Shown: piece after piece, positions 24,834-33,982 of the stretch
Position numbering within the stretch: position 1 is the first letter of the stretch
Layout: every line of letters begins with the position of its first letter
NCBI GenBank assembly: GCA_041538185.1
Contig: JBGORM010000005.1
Span: 228,893 to 292,892 of the forward strand
From: Melioribacteraceae bacterium 4301-Me
Lineage (GTDB): Bacteria; Bacteroidota; Ignavibacteria; Ignavibacteriales; Melioribacteraceae
Direction of reading: 5' to 3'
Length of the DNA stretch: 64,000 nt
The notes under the pieces: model-generated
The model's database searches: none
Seen by the model: only the letters and a program-made list of their open reading frames with translations
What the model was told of the DNA's origin: nothing
Translations under genes and position numbers: made by a program

Positions 24834-27800
24834 ATGAGAAAAAAATTCCTCCTTTTTTCTCTCCTCATCACTTCACAATTTTTTGCTCAAGAAACTTTTC
24901 CCATTAATGGAGTGCAAAATAAAAACCACAACTACTACGGTTTTACAAATGCAACGATATTTGTGGATTATAAAACAAAACTCGAAAATGCCACATTACT
25001 TATACAAGATGGTAAAGTAGTTGATGTTGGAAGTAACATTAACATTCCAAAGGGTACAGTGATTTACGATTTGAAAGGAAAGTTTATCTATCCTGCTTTA
25101 ATAGATATTTACTCTAATTACGGTGAGCCTTTAGTACATAAAGAAGCTCAACAAGGAATTAGAAAACCTCAGATTGAACGAACAACAAAAGGAGCTTTCG
25201 GTTGGAACCAAGCAATTAGGCCAGAAGTTAATGCCGAAGAAACTTTTGCAGTTGATAAAAAATCAGCAGAGGAACTGAGAAAACTTGGCTTTGGTTCGGT
25301 GCTGACTTCTCAAATGGATGGTATTGCAAGAGGTACTGCAGCATTTGTTTGCTTAGGTGACCAGTTAGAAAATGAGATGGTTGTTCTAGGTAAATCAGCA
25401 GCTTTATATTCATTCGATAAAGGGAGTTCAAAACAAGATTACCCAAGTTCTTTAATGGGTGCAATTGCTCTGCTACGACAAAGTTATCTTGATGCTCAAT
25501 GGTATAAGCAATCTAAAGATAAAACCGAATTTAATATTTCGTTGGAAGCGTGGAATGATATACAATCCCTACCTCAAATTTTTGAAGTTAATGACTGGCA
25601 ATCAGCATTAAGAGCAGATAAAATAGGTGATGAGTTTAATGTTCAATATATAATTAAAGGCAGTGGAGATGAGTATCAAAGAATTGATGAAATTAAAAAA
25701 ACAAATGCACAATTTATCATTCCAGTTAATTTCCCCGAAGCTTACGATGTAGAAGACCCGTACAATGCTGTGCTTGTTTCTTTAGCACAAATGAAACACT
25801 GGGAATTGGCACCTCTTAACCCTGCTACCCTCGAAAAAAACTCCATTGAATTTTCACTAACAGCATATGGACTTAAAAACAAAAACAATTTTTGGAAAAA
25901 TCTAAGAAAAGCAATTGAATATGGTCTTTCAGAGCAAACAGCTCTTAAAGCACTTACTTTTAATCCAGCTAAAATGCTTGGCTTGGAAAACCAAATTGGA
26001 AGTTTAAAAAAAGGAATGATAGCTAACTTTATTATCACATCTGCAAACCTGTTCGACCCTAAAAATATTATTTATGAAAATTGGATTAAAGGAATACCGT
26101 ACCATATAGCAGATTATGATTTGGTTGATATTAGAGGAGTTTATGATTTGAAAGTTGGCAGTAGAAATTATAAACTTTCTATTGAAGGTGATATAAATAA
26201 GCCTAAGGCTACTGTTACCTATGATACTATGAAAATTGCTGCAGTATTGAATATAATGCGTAGACTTATTTCACTAAGCTTTGATGATAAGAAAACAACC
26301 GGTGTTACAAGACTCAGCGGAATAATAACTGAAAATCCTCTCCAAATAAAAGGAAATGGACAACTTGGCAGTGGCGATTGGGTAGAATGGAAAGCTGTTT
26401 TTATATCACCAATAAAATTAGAAGAAAAAAAATCCAAAGAAAAAAAACCGCTGCAGCTTGGCGATATAATTTATCCGTTTCAAGCTTACGGCAAAAAACA
26501 AGTACCAGAAAAACCAAAAGATATGTTGATTAAAAATGCTACTGTATGGACGTGCGAAAACGAAGGCATTCTTAAAAACACAGATGTCTATTTGAAAGAT
26601 GGTAAAATTTATAAGATAGGAAAAAGCCTTTCGCCGGAGAAAAATGACGTTGAAATTATTGATGCAACTGGAATGCATTTAACACCTGGCATTATAGATG
26701 AACACTCGCACATAGCTATATCTGGTGGTGTTAATGAAGGAACACAAGCCTCTAGTGCCGAAGTTAGAATTGGTGACGTAATCAACAGCGAAGATATAAA
26801 CATTTACCGCGCACTTGCGGGCGGTGTAGTTGCAGCACAGCTTCTTCATGGCTCTGCAAATCCAATTGGCGGTCAATCCGGCATTGTTAAACTTCGCTGG
26901 GGGAAAACACCAGATGAAATGAAAATTAAAAACGCATCCCCCTTTATAAAATTTGCACTCGGCGAAAATGTTAAACAAAGTAACTGGGGCGATTTTATGA
27001 GAGAACGCTTTCCCCAAACAAGAATGGGCGTTGAACAAGTTTACGTTGACTATTTTACTCGTGCAAGAGAATACGAAAACAAATGGAAAGAATATAATTC
27101 ACTCTCAGCTTCTGAAAAAACTAAGGCTTCTCCACCACGACGTGACCTTGAACTTGAAGCCATTGACGAAATTCTAAATAAAAAAAGGTTCATTACTTGC
27201 CATTCCTACGTTCAGTCAGAAATTAATATGCTGATGAAAGTTGCTGATAGATTTGGATTTAATGTTAACACTTTTACTCATATACTTGAAGGATATAAAG
27301 TTGCAGATAAAATGAAAGCACACGGTGCTGGCGGCAGCACTTTTTCCGATTGGTGGGATTATAAGTTTGAAGTCTACGAAGCAATTCCTTACAACGCCGC
27401 AATTATGCACGACGTTGGCGTCATAGTTGCAATTAATTCAGATGATCCTGAAATGGGACGAAGATTAAATCAAGAAGCCGGCAAAACAGTTAAATACGGC
27501 GGCGTTCCCGAAGAAGAAGCATTAAAGTTTGTTACAATCAATCCTGCTAAACTACTTCATCTTGATAATAGAATAGGTAGTATAAAAGTAGGCAAAGACG
27601 CTGATGTTGTTCTTTGGACTAACAACCCGCTTTCAATTTATGCTAGAGTGATAAAAACAATTATAGATGGAATCTGTTACTTTGACGCTAAAGAAAGTGA
27701 AAATATGACTAAAGAAATACAAAAAGAAAGAGCCAGATTAATTAGTAAAATGATAGAAGAGAAAAAAAGCGGTGAGCCAGTCCAAAAACCAGAAAAGAAA

Positions 27801-27857
27801 GATCAAATCATTTATCAGTGCGACACTATTGTTGATAACTACATGAATGAACTGTAA
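24834..27857 (+). CDS. Exported double amidohydrolase (first module lacks metal ligands)
   Basis: A 1007-aa exported protein with a signal peptide (MRKKFLLFSLLITSQFFAQ). Two amidohydrolase modules are arranged in tandem. Module 1 (about 30-430) has the flanking beta-sandwich and NPAKMLGLENQIGSLKKGM, but its metal motif is degenerate (PALIDIYSNYG instead of HxH). Module 2 (from about 563) is complete: PGIIDEHSHIA (His624, His626), ITCHSY, FTHILEGYK, INSDDPEMG and NPAKLLHLDNRIGSIKVGK. The family includes imidazolonepropionase-like and dipeptidase-type hydrolases acting on cyclic amides. A smaller amidohydrolase follows 33 bp later. Substrate unknown. Confidence 0.85.
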   Translation: MRKKFLLFSLLITSQFFAQETFPINGVQNKNHNYYGFTNATIFVDYKTKLENATLLIQDGKVVDVGSNINIPKGTVIYDLKGKFIYPALIDIYSNYGEPLVHKEAQQGIRKPQIERTTKGAFGWNQAIRPEVNAEETFAVDKKSAEELRKLGFGSVLTSQMDGIARGTAAFVCLGDQLENEMVVLGKSAALYSFDKGSSKQDYPSSLMGAIALLRQSYLDAQWYKQSKDKTEFNISLEAWNDIQSLPQIFEVNDWQSALRADKIGDEFNVQYIIKGSGDEYQRIDEIKKTNAQFIIPVNFPEAYDVEDPYNAVLVSLAQMKHWELAPLNPATLEKNSIEFSLTAYGLKNKNNFWKNLRKAIEYGLSEQTALKALTFNPAKMLGLENQIGSLKKGMIANFIITSANLFDPKNIIYENWIKGIPYHIADYDLVDIRGVYDLKVGSRNYKLSIEGDINKPKATVTYDTMKIAAVLNIMRRLISLSFDDKKTTGVTRLSGIITENPLQIKGNGQLGSGDWVEWKAVFISPIKLEEKKSKEKKPLQLGDIIYPFQAYGKKQVPEKPKDMLIKNATVWTCENEGILKNTDVYLKDGKIYKIGKSLSPEKNDVEIIDATGMHLTPGIIDEHSHIAISGGVNEGTQASSAEVRIGDVINSEDINIYRALAGGVVAAQLLHGSANPIGGQSGIVKLRWGKTPDEMKIKNASPFIKFALGENVKQSNWGDFMRERFPQTRMGVEQVYVDYFTRAREYENKWKEYNSLSASEKTKASPPRRDLELEAIDEILNKKRFITCHSYVQSEINMLMKVADRFGFNVNTFTHILEGYKVADKMKAHGAGGSTFSDWWDYKFEVYEAIPYNAAIMHDVGVIVAINSDDPEMGRRLNQEAGKTVKYGGVPEEEALKFVTINPAKLLHLDNRIGSIKVGKDADVVLWTNNPLSIYARVIKTIIDGICYFDAKESENMTKEIQKERARLISKMIEEKKSGEPVQKPEKKDQIIYQCDTIVDNYMNEL

Positions 27858-27890
27858 AAATTAATTTCAAACAAATTTGGTTAATCTATC

Positions 27891-29204
27891 ATGAAAACAA
27901 TAAAAATTATTTTACTTGTTACTTTTGTTCTGTTAGTTCAGAAAATTTACTCTCAAAGGCCAGTCCCTGCACAACCCGAATCAAAAAGCATCTTACTTGT
28001 AGGTGGAACAGCACACATTGGCGATGGAACAGTAATAACAAATTCTCTTATTGGCTTTGATAAAGGGAAAATTACACTTGTCGCAAACGCTGATAAAGAA
28101 AGCATAGATAAATCAAAGTTTGATAAAGTTATTGATGTAACAGGTAAACAAGTTTATCCAGGCTTTATACTGCCTAACACAACACTCGGCTTGGTAGAAA
28201 TTGAAGCTGTAAGAGCAACGCAAGATTATTCAGAAGTCGGGTCGCTCAATCCAAATGTCAGGTCATTAATTGCTTATAATACAGATTCAAAAGTAATTCC
28301 TACCGTCCGAGATAATGGTGTATTGATTGCTCAGGTAACGCCTCGTTCTGGAATTATCTCTGGAAGTTCATCAATATTTAATTTGGATGGGTGGAATTGG
28401 GAAGATGCTGTTTTGAAAGCCGATGATGGCATTCATCTAAACTGGTCTAATATTACAGTTTTAACTGGTGGGCGTACTGGTAATCCCGAATTAAAAAAGA
28501 ATGACAAGTATGATGAGTACGTTAACACAGTTAAAAAGTTTTTTGCAGATGCAAAAGCTTATAGTGAGGCAAAAGAACATAAAGAAAAAAATCTGAAATT
28601 TGAGGCAATGAGAGGCCTGTTTGATGGTTCAAAAAATCTATATATACATGAAGACAATGTAAGAGAAATTCAAGAAGCTGTTAACATTGCAAAAGAAACA
28701 GGCGTTAAAAAAATTGTTCTTGTTGGCGGTGCAGATGCTTGGATGATTACTGATTTTTTAAAAGAAAATAATATTCCTGTTATTGTTAAAAGAGACCACT
28801 CGCTTCCACCTTATCCTGAAAGTGATGTTTATTTGCCCTATAAATTACCTTACCTGCTTGTAAAAGCTGGCTTACTTGTTGCACTTGATATGTCGGGAAG
28901 TATGGAAGCAATGAACGGAAGAAACTTACCATTTTTGGCTGGTACGGCAGCAGCCTATGGTTTAACAAAAGAAGAGGCTTTAAAAACAATTACTTCTAAC
29001 ACTGCAAAAATTTTAGGCATTGACGATAAAGTAGGAACACTTGAGATTGGTAAGGATGCTACCTTGTTTATATCTACTGGTGACGCACTTGATATGAAAA
29101 CTAACAATGTAGAAATGGCTTTTATTCAAGGGAAAGCGCTCGATTTAAGGAATGAACAGAAAGAGTTATATATTAGATATATGCACAAATATGGATTGAT
29201 GTAA
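27891..29204 (+). CDS. Exported amidohydrolase-like protein without metal ligands
   Basis: A 437-aa secreted protein (signal MKTIKIILLVTFVLLVQKIYS). It has the amidohydrolase outline: N-terminal beta-sandwich (ILLVGGTAHIGDGTVITNSL), KQVYPGFILPNTTLG where the HxH should be, and a typical C-terminus (TSNTAKILGIDDKVGTLEIG). None of the usual His or Asp metal ligands is evident, so it is probably inactive or a partner of the preceding protein. It is translated from the same operon, 33 bp after the double amidohydrolase. Relatives in Bacteroidota always occur as such pairs, to my recollection, but this was not checked. Confidence 0.8.
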   Translation: MKTIKIILLVTFVLLVQKIYSQRPVPAQPESKSILLVGGTAHIGDGTVITNSLIGFDKGKITLVANADKESIDKSKFDKVIDVTGKQVYPGFILPNTTLGLVEIEAVRATQDYSEVGSLNPNVRSLIAYNTDSKVIPTVRDNGVLIAQVTPRSGIISGSSSIFNLDGWNWEDAVLKADDGIHLNWSNITVLTGGRTGNPELKKNDKYDEYVNTVKKFFADAKAYSEAKEHKEKNLKFEAMRGLFDGSKNLYIHEDNVREIQEAVNIAKETGVKKIVLVGGADAWMITDFLKENNIPVIVKRDHSLPPYPESDVYLPYKLPYLLVKAGLLVALDMSGSMEAMNGRNLPFLAGTAAAYGLTKEEALKTITSNTAKILGIDDKVGTLEIGKDATLFISTGDALDMKTNNVEMAFIQGKALDLRNEQKELYIRYMHKYGLM

Positions 29205-29243
29205 TTAATTACTTTTGCAGAGAATTTGAATTGAAATTTGCTA

Positions 29244-29564
29244 TTAAATCTTTCCCTTTTTGTAGAGCAATTGTGTTTTAATTCTTTGTAATTGCCGCTC
29301 TATTATTAAGTCCGCAAGTTTAAACGGAATATTTTCCTTATCCTTTGAGTACAAGATTTCCCTAGTTTTATTTTCATCCACATCGATTCTGTATAATGTA
29401 GTTAAAAAGCGGTCGAAGTTTGAACTCATCAACAGCTTTATTCTTTTTGCAAGATAATTCTTAATATCGCCTAAATTTGTTTCAGTCACTGAAAAATTAA
29501 TTTCAAGCGAAAAGTCCTTTGCTATCTTTTCAACTAAATTATTTTTTATTTCCTTTTCATCCAT
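29244..29564 (-). CDS. Conserved hypothetical protein
   Basis: A 106-aa, mostly helical, charged protein with no signal peptide or recognised motif. Central features are NLGDIKNYLAKRIKLLMSSN and FDRFLTTLYRIDVDENKTRE, giving a pattern reminiscent of small conserved proteins of Bacteroidota, but I do not recognise a family with certainty. It is convergent with the amidohydrolase operon and 228 bp from the ABC permease on the same strand. Codon usage looks like that of its neighbours. Confidence 0.6.
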   Translation of the reverse strand: MDEKEIKNNLVEKIAKDFSLEINFSVTETNLGDIKNYLAKRIKLLMSSNFDRFLTTLYRIDVDENKTREILYSKDKENIPFKLADLIIERQLQRIKTQLLYKKGKI

Positions 29565-29792
29565 ATTTTACGTGTAATTAATTTAAATATGCCGATAACA
29601 CTTTTAGAATGACAATAAAAGAAAAGTATCAGAAAGATTATATTTTCAGTGATTAATCAAAAATTTTTCAATGGCAAAAAGGCTTTTTAAGTTGTGAAAA
29701 TTTTGCTCCTTCAAGATTAGCAAGTTTAAAGCAGATGTTTATATAGTCAATCGAAAGTTTGCATTGATTATATAGTATGTTCATAGATCATG

Positions 29793-31052
29793 CTAATTTT
29801 GTTTAAGCCATTTTATTACTTCTGACCAAGAAGGTTTTTTGCCGGTTCTTAAAATTCCAACACGATAGATTTTACCGGCTATAGGAAAGATTGCAAAAAA
29901 GGTAAGGATATTAACTACAATAGTAAATATTAATTCCCATAGAGGCACCTCAACAATTGTCATTCTGGCTGGCATTACAATAATATTTGCTAATGGGAAA
30001 AATGAAGCTGCATTGCCTATTGCGCTATTTGGATTTTGGATAAGGGAAAATGCAATGAAAAATGGAATAATAATAAGCAGCATTACAGGCCAAAGGCCCG
30101 ATTGTGCGTCTTGTGAATTATCAAATATAGCTCCTACTGCAGCAAAAAGTCCTAGAAAAATTAATAGACCAAAAAAGAAATTTATAAGTAAGTAAACAAT
30201 CTGAACAGCAGAGACGTTAATTTTAACCTCTGGCGGTAAAGCAAAAATTGTAGTGGACGCAACTACTACTACAGGTGAAAGCCAAATAAGCATCTGCAGT
30301 GCACCTGTTGCAGCAGAACCAAGTATTTTGCCGGTCATTAATTCTTTTGAACTAACTGATGAGAGAATTACTTCTACTATCTTACTTGATTTTTCTTCAA
30401 TTACTGATTGTAAAATCATTTGACCCATCATAAGTAAACTCATATAAAGAAGAAAAGTAAATAAATAAGAAAGCACAAGATTGCCATAACCTTCTTCTTC
30501 AAAACCGCTTTTTTTAGATACCTTAAACCCAGCAAAATCAACCGACTGTCTGGCAAAGTTCAACTCTTCTTGTGAGAGCTGTTTATTGTCAAAATAAGTA
30601 TCGATGAGTACTTTATTAATGTAACCGCTCAATTTTTCAGAAAGTTTTATATTGTGTGGCGATTTCGAGTAATACTCAACCTTTTTATCTTTGAGGGCTG
30701 AAGTAGGTATATAGATAGCGCCGGTTATTTTTTCATCCAAAAGTTTTTGCTTGTTTTGAGTTAAAAAATCATTCAATTGTGATTTATCCATTGTGTAAAA
30801 ACTAAAAGTATAATTTTCTTTTACCAAGTCGGAATTTAAAAGGTCGTTTTGCATTCGCTGAGTTAAATCTTCAGATTCAGTAATTATATACAAATTAAAT
30901 TTGGTTGACTGCTCATTATACAAATAAGCTTGAATGCCAATAATGCCGAACATAAACACGGGGAGTAAAATCGTCATGAATATAAATCCTTTCGATATTA
31001 CTCTTTCTTTAACTTCTCTTTTGAAAACAGCGTAGACTCGTTTATTAAACAT
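29793..31052 (-). CDS. ABC-2 type transporter permease, NatB-like
   Basis: A 419-aa membrane subunit of an ABC exporter. One N-terminal transmembrane helix (residues 20-45), a large extracytoplasmic domain of about 130 residues, and five or six C-terminal helices (from LVLSYLFTFLLYMSLLMMGQ onward) match NatB/YhaP permeases. The phrase VIEEKSSKIVEVILSSVSSKELMTGKILG is the hallmark of the family. It overlaps the ATPase gene by 8 bp. The family extrudes Na+ or peptides and antibiotics; the substrate here is not known. Confidence 0.9.
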   Translation of the reverse strand: MFNKRVYAVFKREVKERVISKGFIFMTILLPVFMFGIIGIQAYLYNEQSTKFNLYIITESEDLTQRMQNDLLNSDLVKENYTFSFYTMDKSQLNDFLTQNKQKLLDEKITGAIYIPTSALKDKKVEYYSKSPHNIKLSEKLSGYINKVLIDTYFDNKQLSQEELNFARQSVDFAGFKVSKKSGFEEEGYGNLVLSYLFTFLLYMSLLMMGQMILQSVIEEKSSKIVEVILSSVSSKELMTGKILGSAATGALQMLIWLSPVVVVASTTIFALPPEVKINVSAVQIVYLLINFFFGLLIFLGLFAAVGAIFDNSQDAQSGLWPVMLLIIIPFFIAFSLIQNPNSAIGNAASFFPLANIIVMPARMTIVEVPLWELIFTIVVNILTFFAIFPIAGKIYRVGILRTGKKPSWSEVIKWLKQN

Positions 31053-31968
31053 TTTTAACCTCGTTTTGGTTATCGCTGCCAGCTAATTCAATAAAAATTT
31101 CATAAAGAGAGATATCATTTGCGTTAAATTGTTTAATCATTACATTGTTATCTACAAGCAGTTTTAGAAGCTGTTGAGTATACTTTGGATCTTTCACTCT
31201 AATACCAGTTGTATTCCCAAAATTATTTATTTTTTCAATTATTGGATTGTTTTGTAGAAAAGAAATATCACCCTCATAAGTTAGGCTAACATTTTTTTGT
31301 GCAAATTTTGCCTTCAGTTCGCTTAAAGAACCTTTCATAATAATTTTACCGCGGTCTATCATTGCTACGTGGTCACACATTTTTTCGGCGTAGTCTATTA
31401 AATGAGTGGAAAGAATTATCACTTTGCCTTTTTGTTTCATCTCAAGTATAATTTCTTTTAAAAGATTAGTATTAATTGGGTCTAAGCCTGCAAAAGGTTC
31501 GTCTAAAATTACAAAGTCGGGGTCATGTAATACCGTTATAATAAATTGAATTTTTTGTTGATTTCCTTTAGAGAGGTCCTCTATTTTGCTTAATCGTCTA
31601 TCGTAAAGGTCAAATTTTTTTAAATAATCTACAGCTTTTCTTTCGATTTCCCTTCCAGTTTTTCCTTTAATTTCAGCAAAATACAAAAGTGTGTCGAGCA
31701 CTTTCATTTTTTTATATAACCCGCGTTCTTCCGGCAGGTAGCCAACTCTGCTTTTAAATTCATGATTAACTTTTACACCTTGCAGGGTAACTTCACCGCT
31801 ATCGGGAAGATAGATGTTCATCATCATTCTAATTGTTGTAGTTTTACCTGCTCCGTTTCTTCCAATTAAACCAAAAATGCTGCCTTCAGGCACTTCGAAA
31901 GAAACATTGTCAACTGCAAGAATTTTATCGAATTTTTTGGTAAGGTTTTTAACTTCTAACGCTATCAT
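31045..31968 (-). CDS. ABC transporter ATP-binding protein, NatA-like
   Basis: ATPase subunit of an ABC-2 exporter, 307 aa. Walker A (GLIGRNGAGKTTTIRMMM), Q-loop region (VGYLPEERGLYKKM), signature LSKGNQQKIQ and Walker B FVILDEPFAGLDP followed by the switch His in LSTHLIDYAEKM are all present. The C-terminal DUF4162-like tail is typical of NatA/YhaQ. It is translated before its permease, with an 8-bp overlap. Specificity is unknown. Confidence 0.93.
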   Translation of the reverse strand: MIALEVKNLTKKFDKILAVDNVSFEVPEGSIFGLIGRNGAGKTTTIRMMMNIYLPDSGEVTLQGVKVNHEFKSRVGYLPEERGLYKKMKVLDTLLYFAEIKGKTGREIERKAVDYLKKFDLYDRRLSKIEDLSKGNQQKIQFIITVLHDPDFVILDEPFAGLDPINTNLLKEIILEMKQKGKVIILSTHLIDYAEKMCDHVAMIDRGKIIMKGSLSELKAKFAQKNVSLTYEGDISFLQNNPIIEKINNFGNTTGIRVKDPKYTQQLLKLLVDNNVMIKQFNANDISLYEIFIELAGSDNQNEVKNV

Positions 31969-32092
31969 TTATTTCACTTTTTTTATTTCGTTTTTTACAG
32001 AGTTTTACCATTAAAAATAAATAAAAAAGAGTTGAGTAGTAAAATATTTTCAACAAAGACTTTATATCTCAATTATTATTATTTATTAATAC

Positions 32093-33055
32093 TTAGCACC
32101 ATGGAAGTTTGTCCAAATCCACATTACCGCCCGACAAAATTAATCCAATTTTTTTGTTTTCAAATTTTTCTTTGTTTTCCAAAAGGACAGCCAATGTAAC
32201 TGCTGCAGATGGTTCAACAATTATTTTCATTCTTTCCCATATCATTCTCATTGATTTAACAATTGAGTCTTCTTCAACTGTAATAATTTCGCTGACATAT
32301 TTTTTAATAATACTAAAAGTTAACTCTCCGAGCTGAGTTAATAATCCATCAGCAATTGTCTTAGGATTTATAGAGGGATAAATTTTATTGTCACGGATTG
32401 AACGGAACGCATCATCTGCACCCTTAGGTTCAGCACCTATTACTTTTGTAGAGGGTGAAAAAAAATATGTTGACAGTGCTGTGCCGCTTAGCAAGCCACC
32501 GCCACCAACAGGCGCTATAATAAAATCCAAATCATTAATTTCTTCAAAAACTTCTTTTGCTGCGCTTGCCTGTCCGGCTACAATTCTTGCATCATTATAT
32601 GGATGAATGAAATAAGCACCTGTTTGCTCAACAACCTTTTTTAATGTTTCCTCCCTTGATTGCAATGTTGGCTCGCATAGAATCACCTCAGCACCGTAGC
32701 CGCGTACGGCATTTTGTTTTATTTGTGGTGCTGTATGTGGCATTACAATGTAAGCTTTTGTGTTTCTAAGCTTAGCTGCAAGTGATACTGCAGCGGCATG
32801 ATTTCCTGAGGAATGAGTAGCTACTCCTTTTAATAGTTCATTTTCAGAAAGAGACAAAATTACATTGCTTGCCCCTCTCATTTTAAATGCACCTACACGC
32901 TGTAGATTTTCGCATTTGAAAAATAAATAACCGCCAAAAATTTCATTGAATGATGATGATGTAAAAACTGGCGTACGATGAATGAATTTTTTTATTCTTT
33001 CGTGTGCCCGCTCAATTTCTTGTTTTGAGGGAATATTTTGCATTTTACAAATCAA
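32093..33055 (-). CDS. Serine/threonine dehydratase (PLP-dependent, catabolic type)
   Basis: Deaminates threonine or serine to 2-ketoacids using pyridoxal phosphate. The protein has 320 aa and no C-terminal ACT regulatory domain, which suits the catabolic TdcB or serine-racemase branch. The PLP lysine sits in GAFKMRGASN and the phosphate-binding glycine loop is PVGGGGLLSG. The C-terminal end LILSGGNVDLDKLPW is characteristic. The frame can start at 33055 (MICKM) or at Met5 (MQNIPSKQEIE), the latter more likely. Separated from neighbours by more than 100 bp. Confidence 0.9.
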   Translation of the reverse strand: MICKMQNIPSKQEIERAHERIKKFIHRTPVFTSSSFNEIFGGYLFFKCENLQRVGAFKMRGASNVILSLSENELLKGVATHSSGNHAAAVSLAAKLRNTKAYIVMPHTAPQIKQNAVRGYGAEVILCEPTLQSREETLKKVVEQTGAYFIHPYNDARIVAGQASAAKEVFEEINDLDFIIAPVGGGGLLSGTALSTYFFSPSTKVIGAEPKGADDAFRSIRDNKIYPSINPKTIADGLLTQLGELTFSIIKKYVSEIITVEEDSIVKSMRMIWERMKIIVEPSAAVTLAVLLENKEKFENKKIGLILSGGNVDLDKLPWC

Positions 33056-33248
33056 CTTATTGAAAAATTAGGTCGAAATATACTAACGAGGTGAGGTATA
33101 TAAAAATTTTTAATAAACACTGTTAACTAAATAATAATGTTATCTGCAGTCTTAATTTTTACGGAATATTAATTTTAGATTTTATTCTTTTCCGAATACT
33201 CTAAAATCAATTGACTTTCTGTTTTACTCAGGTAAAAAAATAATAATA

Positions 33249-33848
33249 CTACAGTTTAACCGCATTCCAGAAAAAATCAACATGCTGCTCAACTAATTTT
33301 TTTACTTCAGATATAGAGGATTCGTTACTTACCATTAATTCGGATCTTATTAAAAAAAGCGGCGCAATAAATTCATCAGCTAAAATTTCGGGGTCTATTT
33401 TTTTGATGATACCTTGTTTAACCATCTCTCCAAGAATTATTTTGCATAATGACCTAAGTTCGAATAACAAGCCGTTAACAGAAATTTCAAGTCCAGAAAT
33501 TTTACTGAACTGCTCCATCAAAAGTAACCTCATAAATTTCCTTTCTTCGGGTTCATTCCATAAATCAATCAATTTGTTTGAAAAGGCAACTAAAAATTTT
33601 TGGGGAATTTCTAACTCTTTTAGTAGTTCATCACTAAATATTTTTTTGCTTAAGCTTGATGATTTGTACTTATCAATAATTGAAAGAAAAATTTCCTCTT
33701 TGGATTTAAAGTGGTTATAAATTGCGCTTTCGCGCAAGCCAACTTGTTTTGAAATATCTCTTATAGAAGTGCCAGAGTAACCTGATACAGAAAATAAGTC
33801 CAAAGCAACTTCAAGTATTTTTTCCTTAGTATTTTTTAATTTTGACAT
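33249..33848 (-). CDS. TetR-family transcriptional regulator
   Basis: A 199-aa repressor-type regulator. The N-terminal HTH (TKEKILEVALDLFSVSGYSG ... VGLRESAIYNHFKSKEEIF) is typical of TetR/AcrR; the C-terminal ligand domain has no recognised family. It is divergent from the sugar ABC importer operon, and the 134-bp gap carries two palindromes with the core GAACGTTC (33856-33875 and 33947-33956), so it probably represses itself and possibly the transporter. Confidence 0.9.
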   Translation of the reverse strand: MSKLKNTKEKILEVALDLFSVSGYSGTSIRDISKQVGLRESAIYNHFKSKEEIFLSIIDKYKSSSLSKKIFSDELLKELEIPQKFLVAFSNKLIDLWNEPEERKFMRLLLMEQFSKISGLEISVNGLLFELRSLCKIILGEMVKQGIIKKIDPEILADEFIAPLFLIRSELMVSNESSISEVKKLVEQHVDFFWNAVKL

Positions 33849-33855
33849 AAAATAG

Positions 33856-33875
33856 ATTAATGAACGTTCGTTAAT
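33856..33875. promoter_or_regulatory. Likely TetR operator 1
   Basis: ATTAATGAACGTTCGTTAAT, a near-perfect 20-bp palindrome, begins 8 bp upstream of the TetR start codon. Position and symmetry fit an autoregulatory operator; binding was not shown. Confidence 0.75.
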
Positions 33876-33946
33876 ATAACTTTTTTAATGTTTAAAAGAC
33901 AAGCAATGTGTTATTGTTGGCAAAGTTTTTTAACTTTGTGAAAAAT

Positions 33947-33956
33947 TGAACGTTCA
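33947..33956. promoter_or_regulatory. Likely TetR operator 2
   Basis: TGAACGTTCA, a perfect 10-bp palindrome with the same core as operator 1, lies 27 bp upstream of the binding-protein start codon. It places the sugar importer under likely control of the same regulator. Confidence 0.65.
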
Positions 33957-33982
33957 GAGTACATGGAAGTTTTAGCGTTTAA

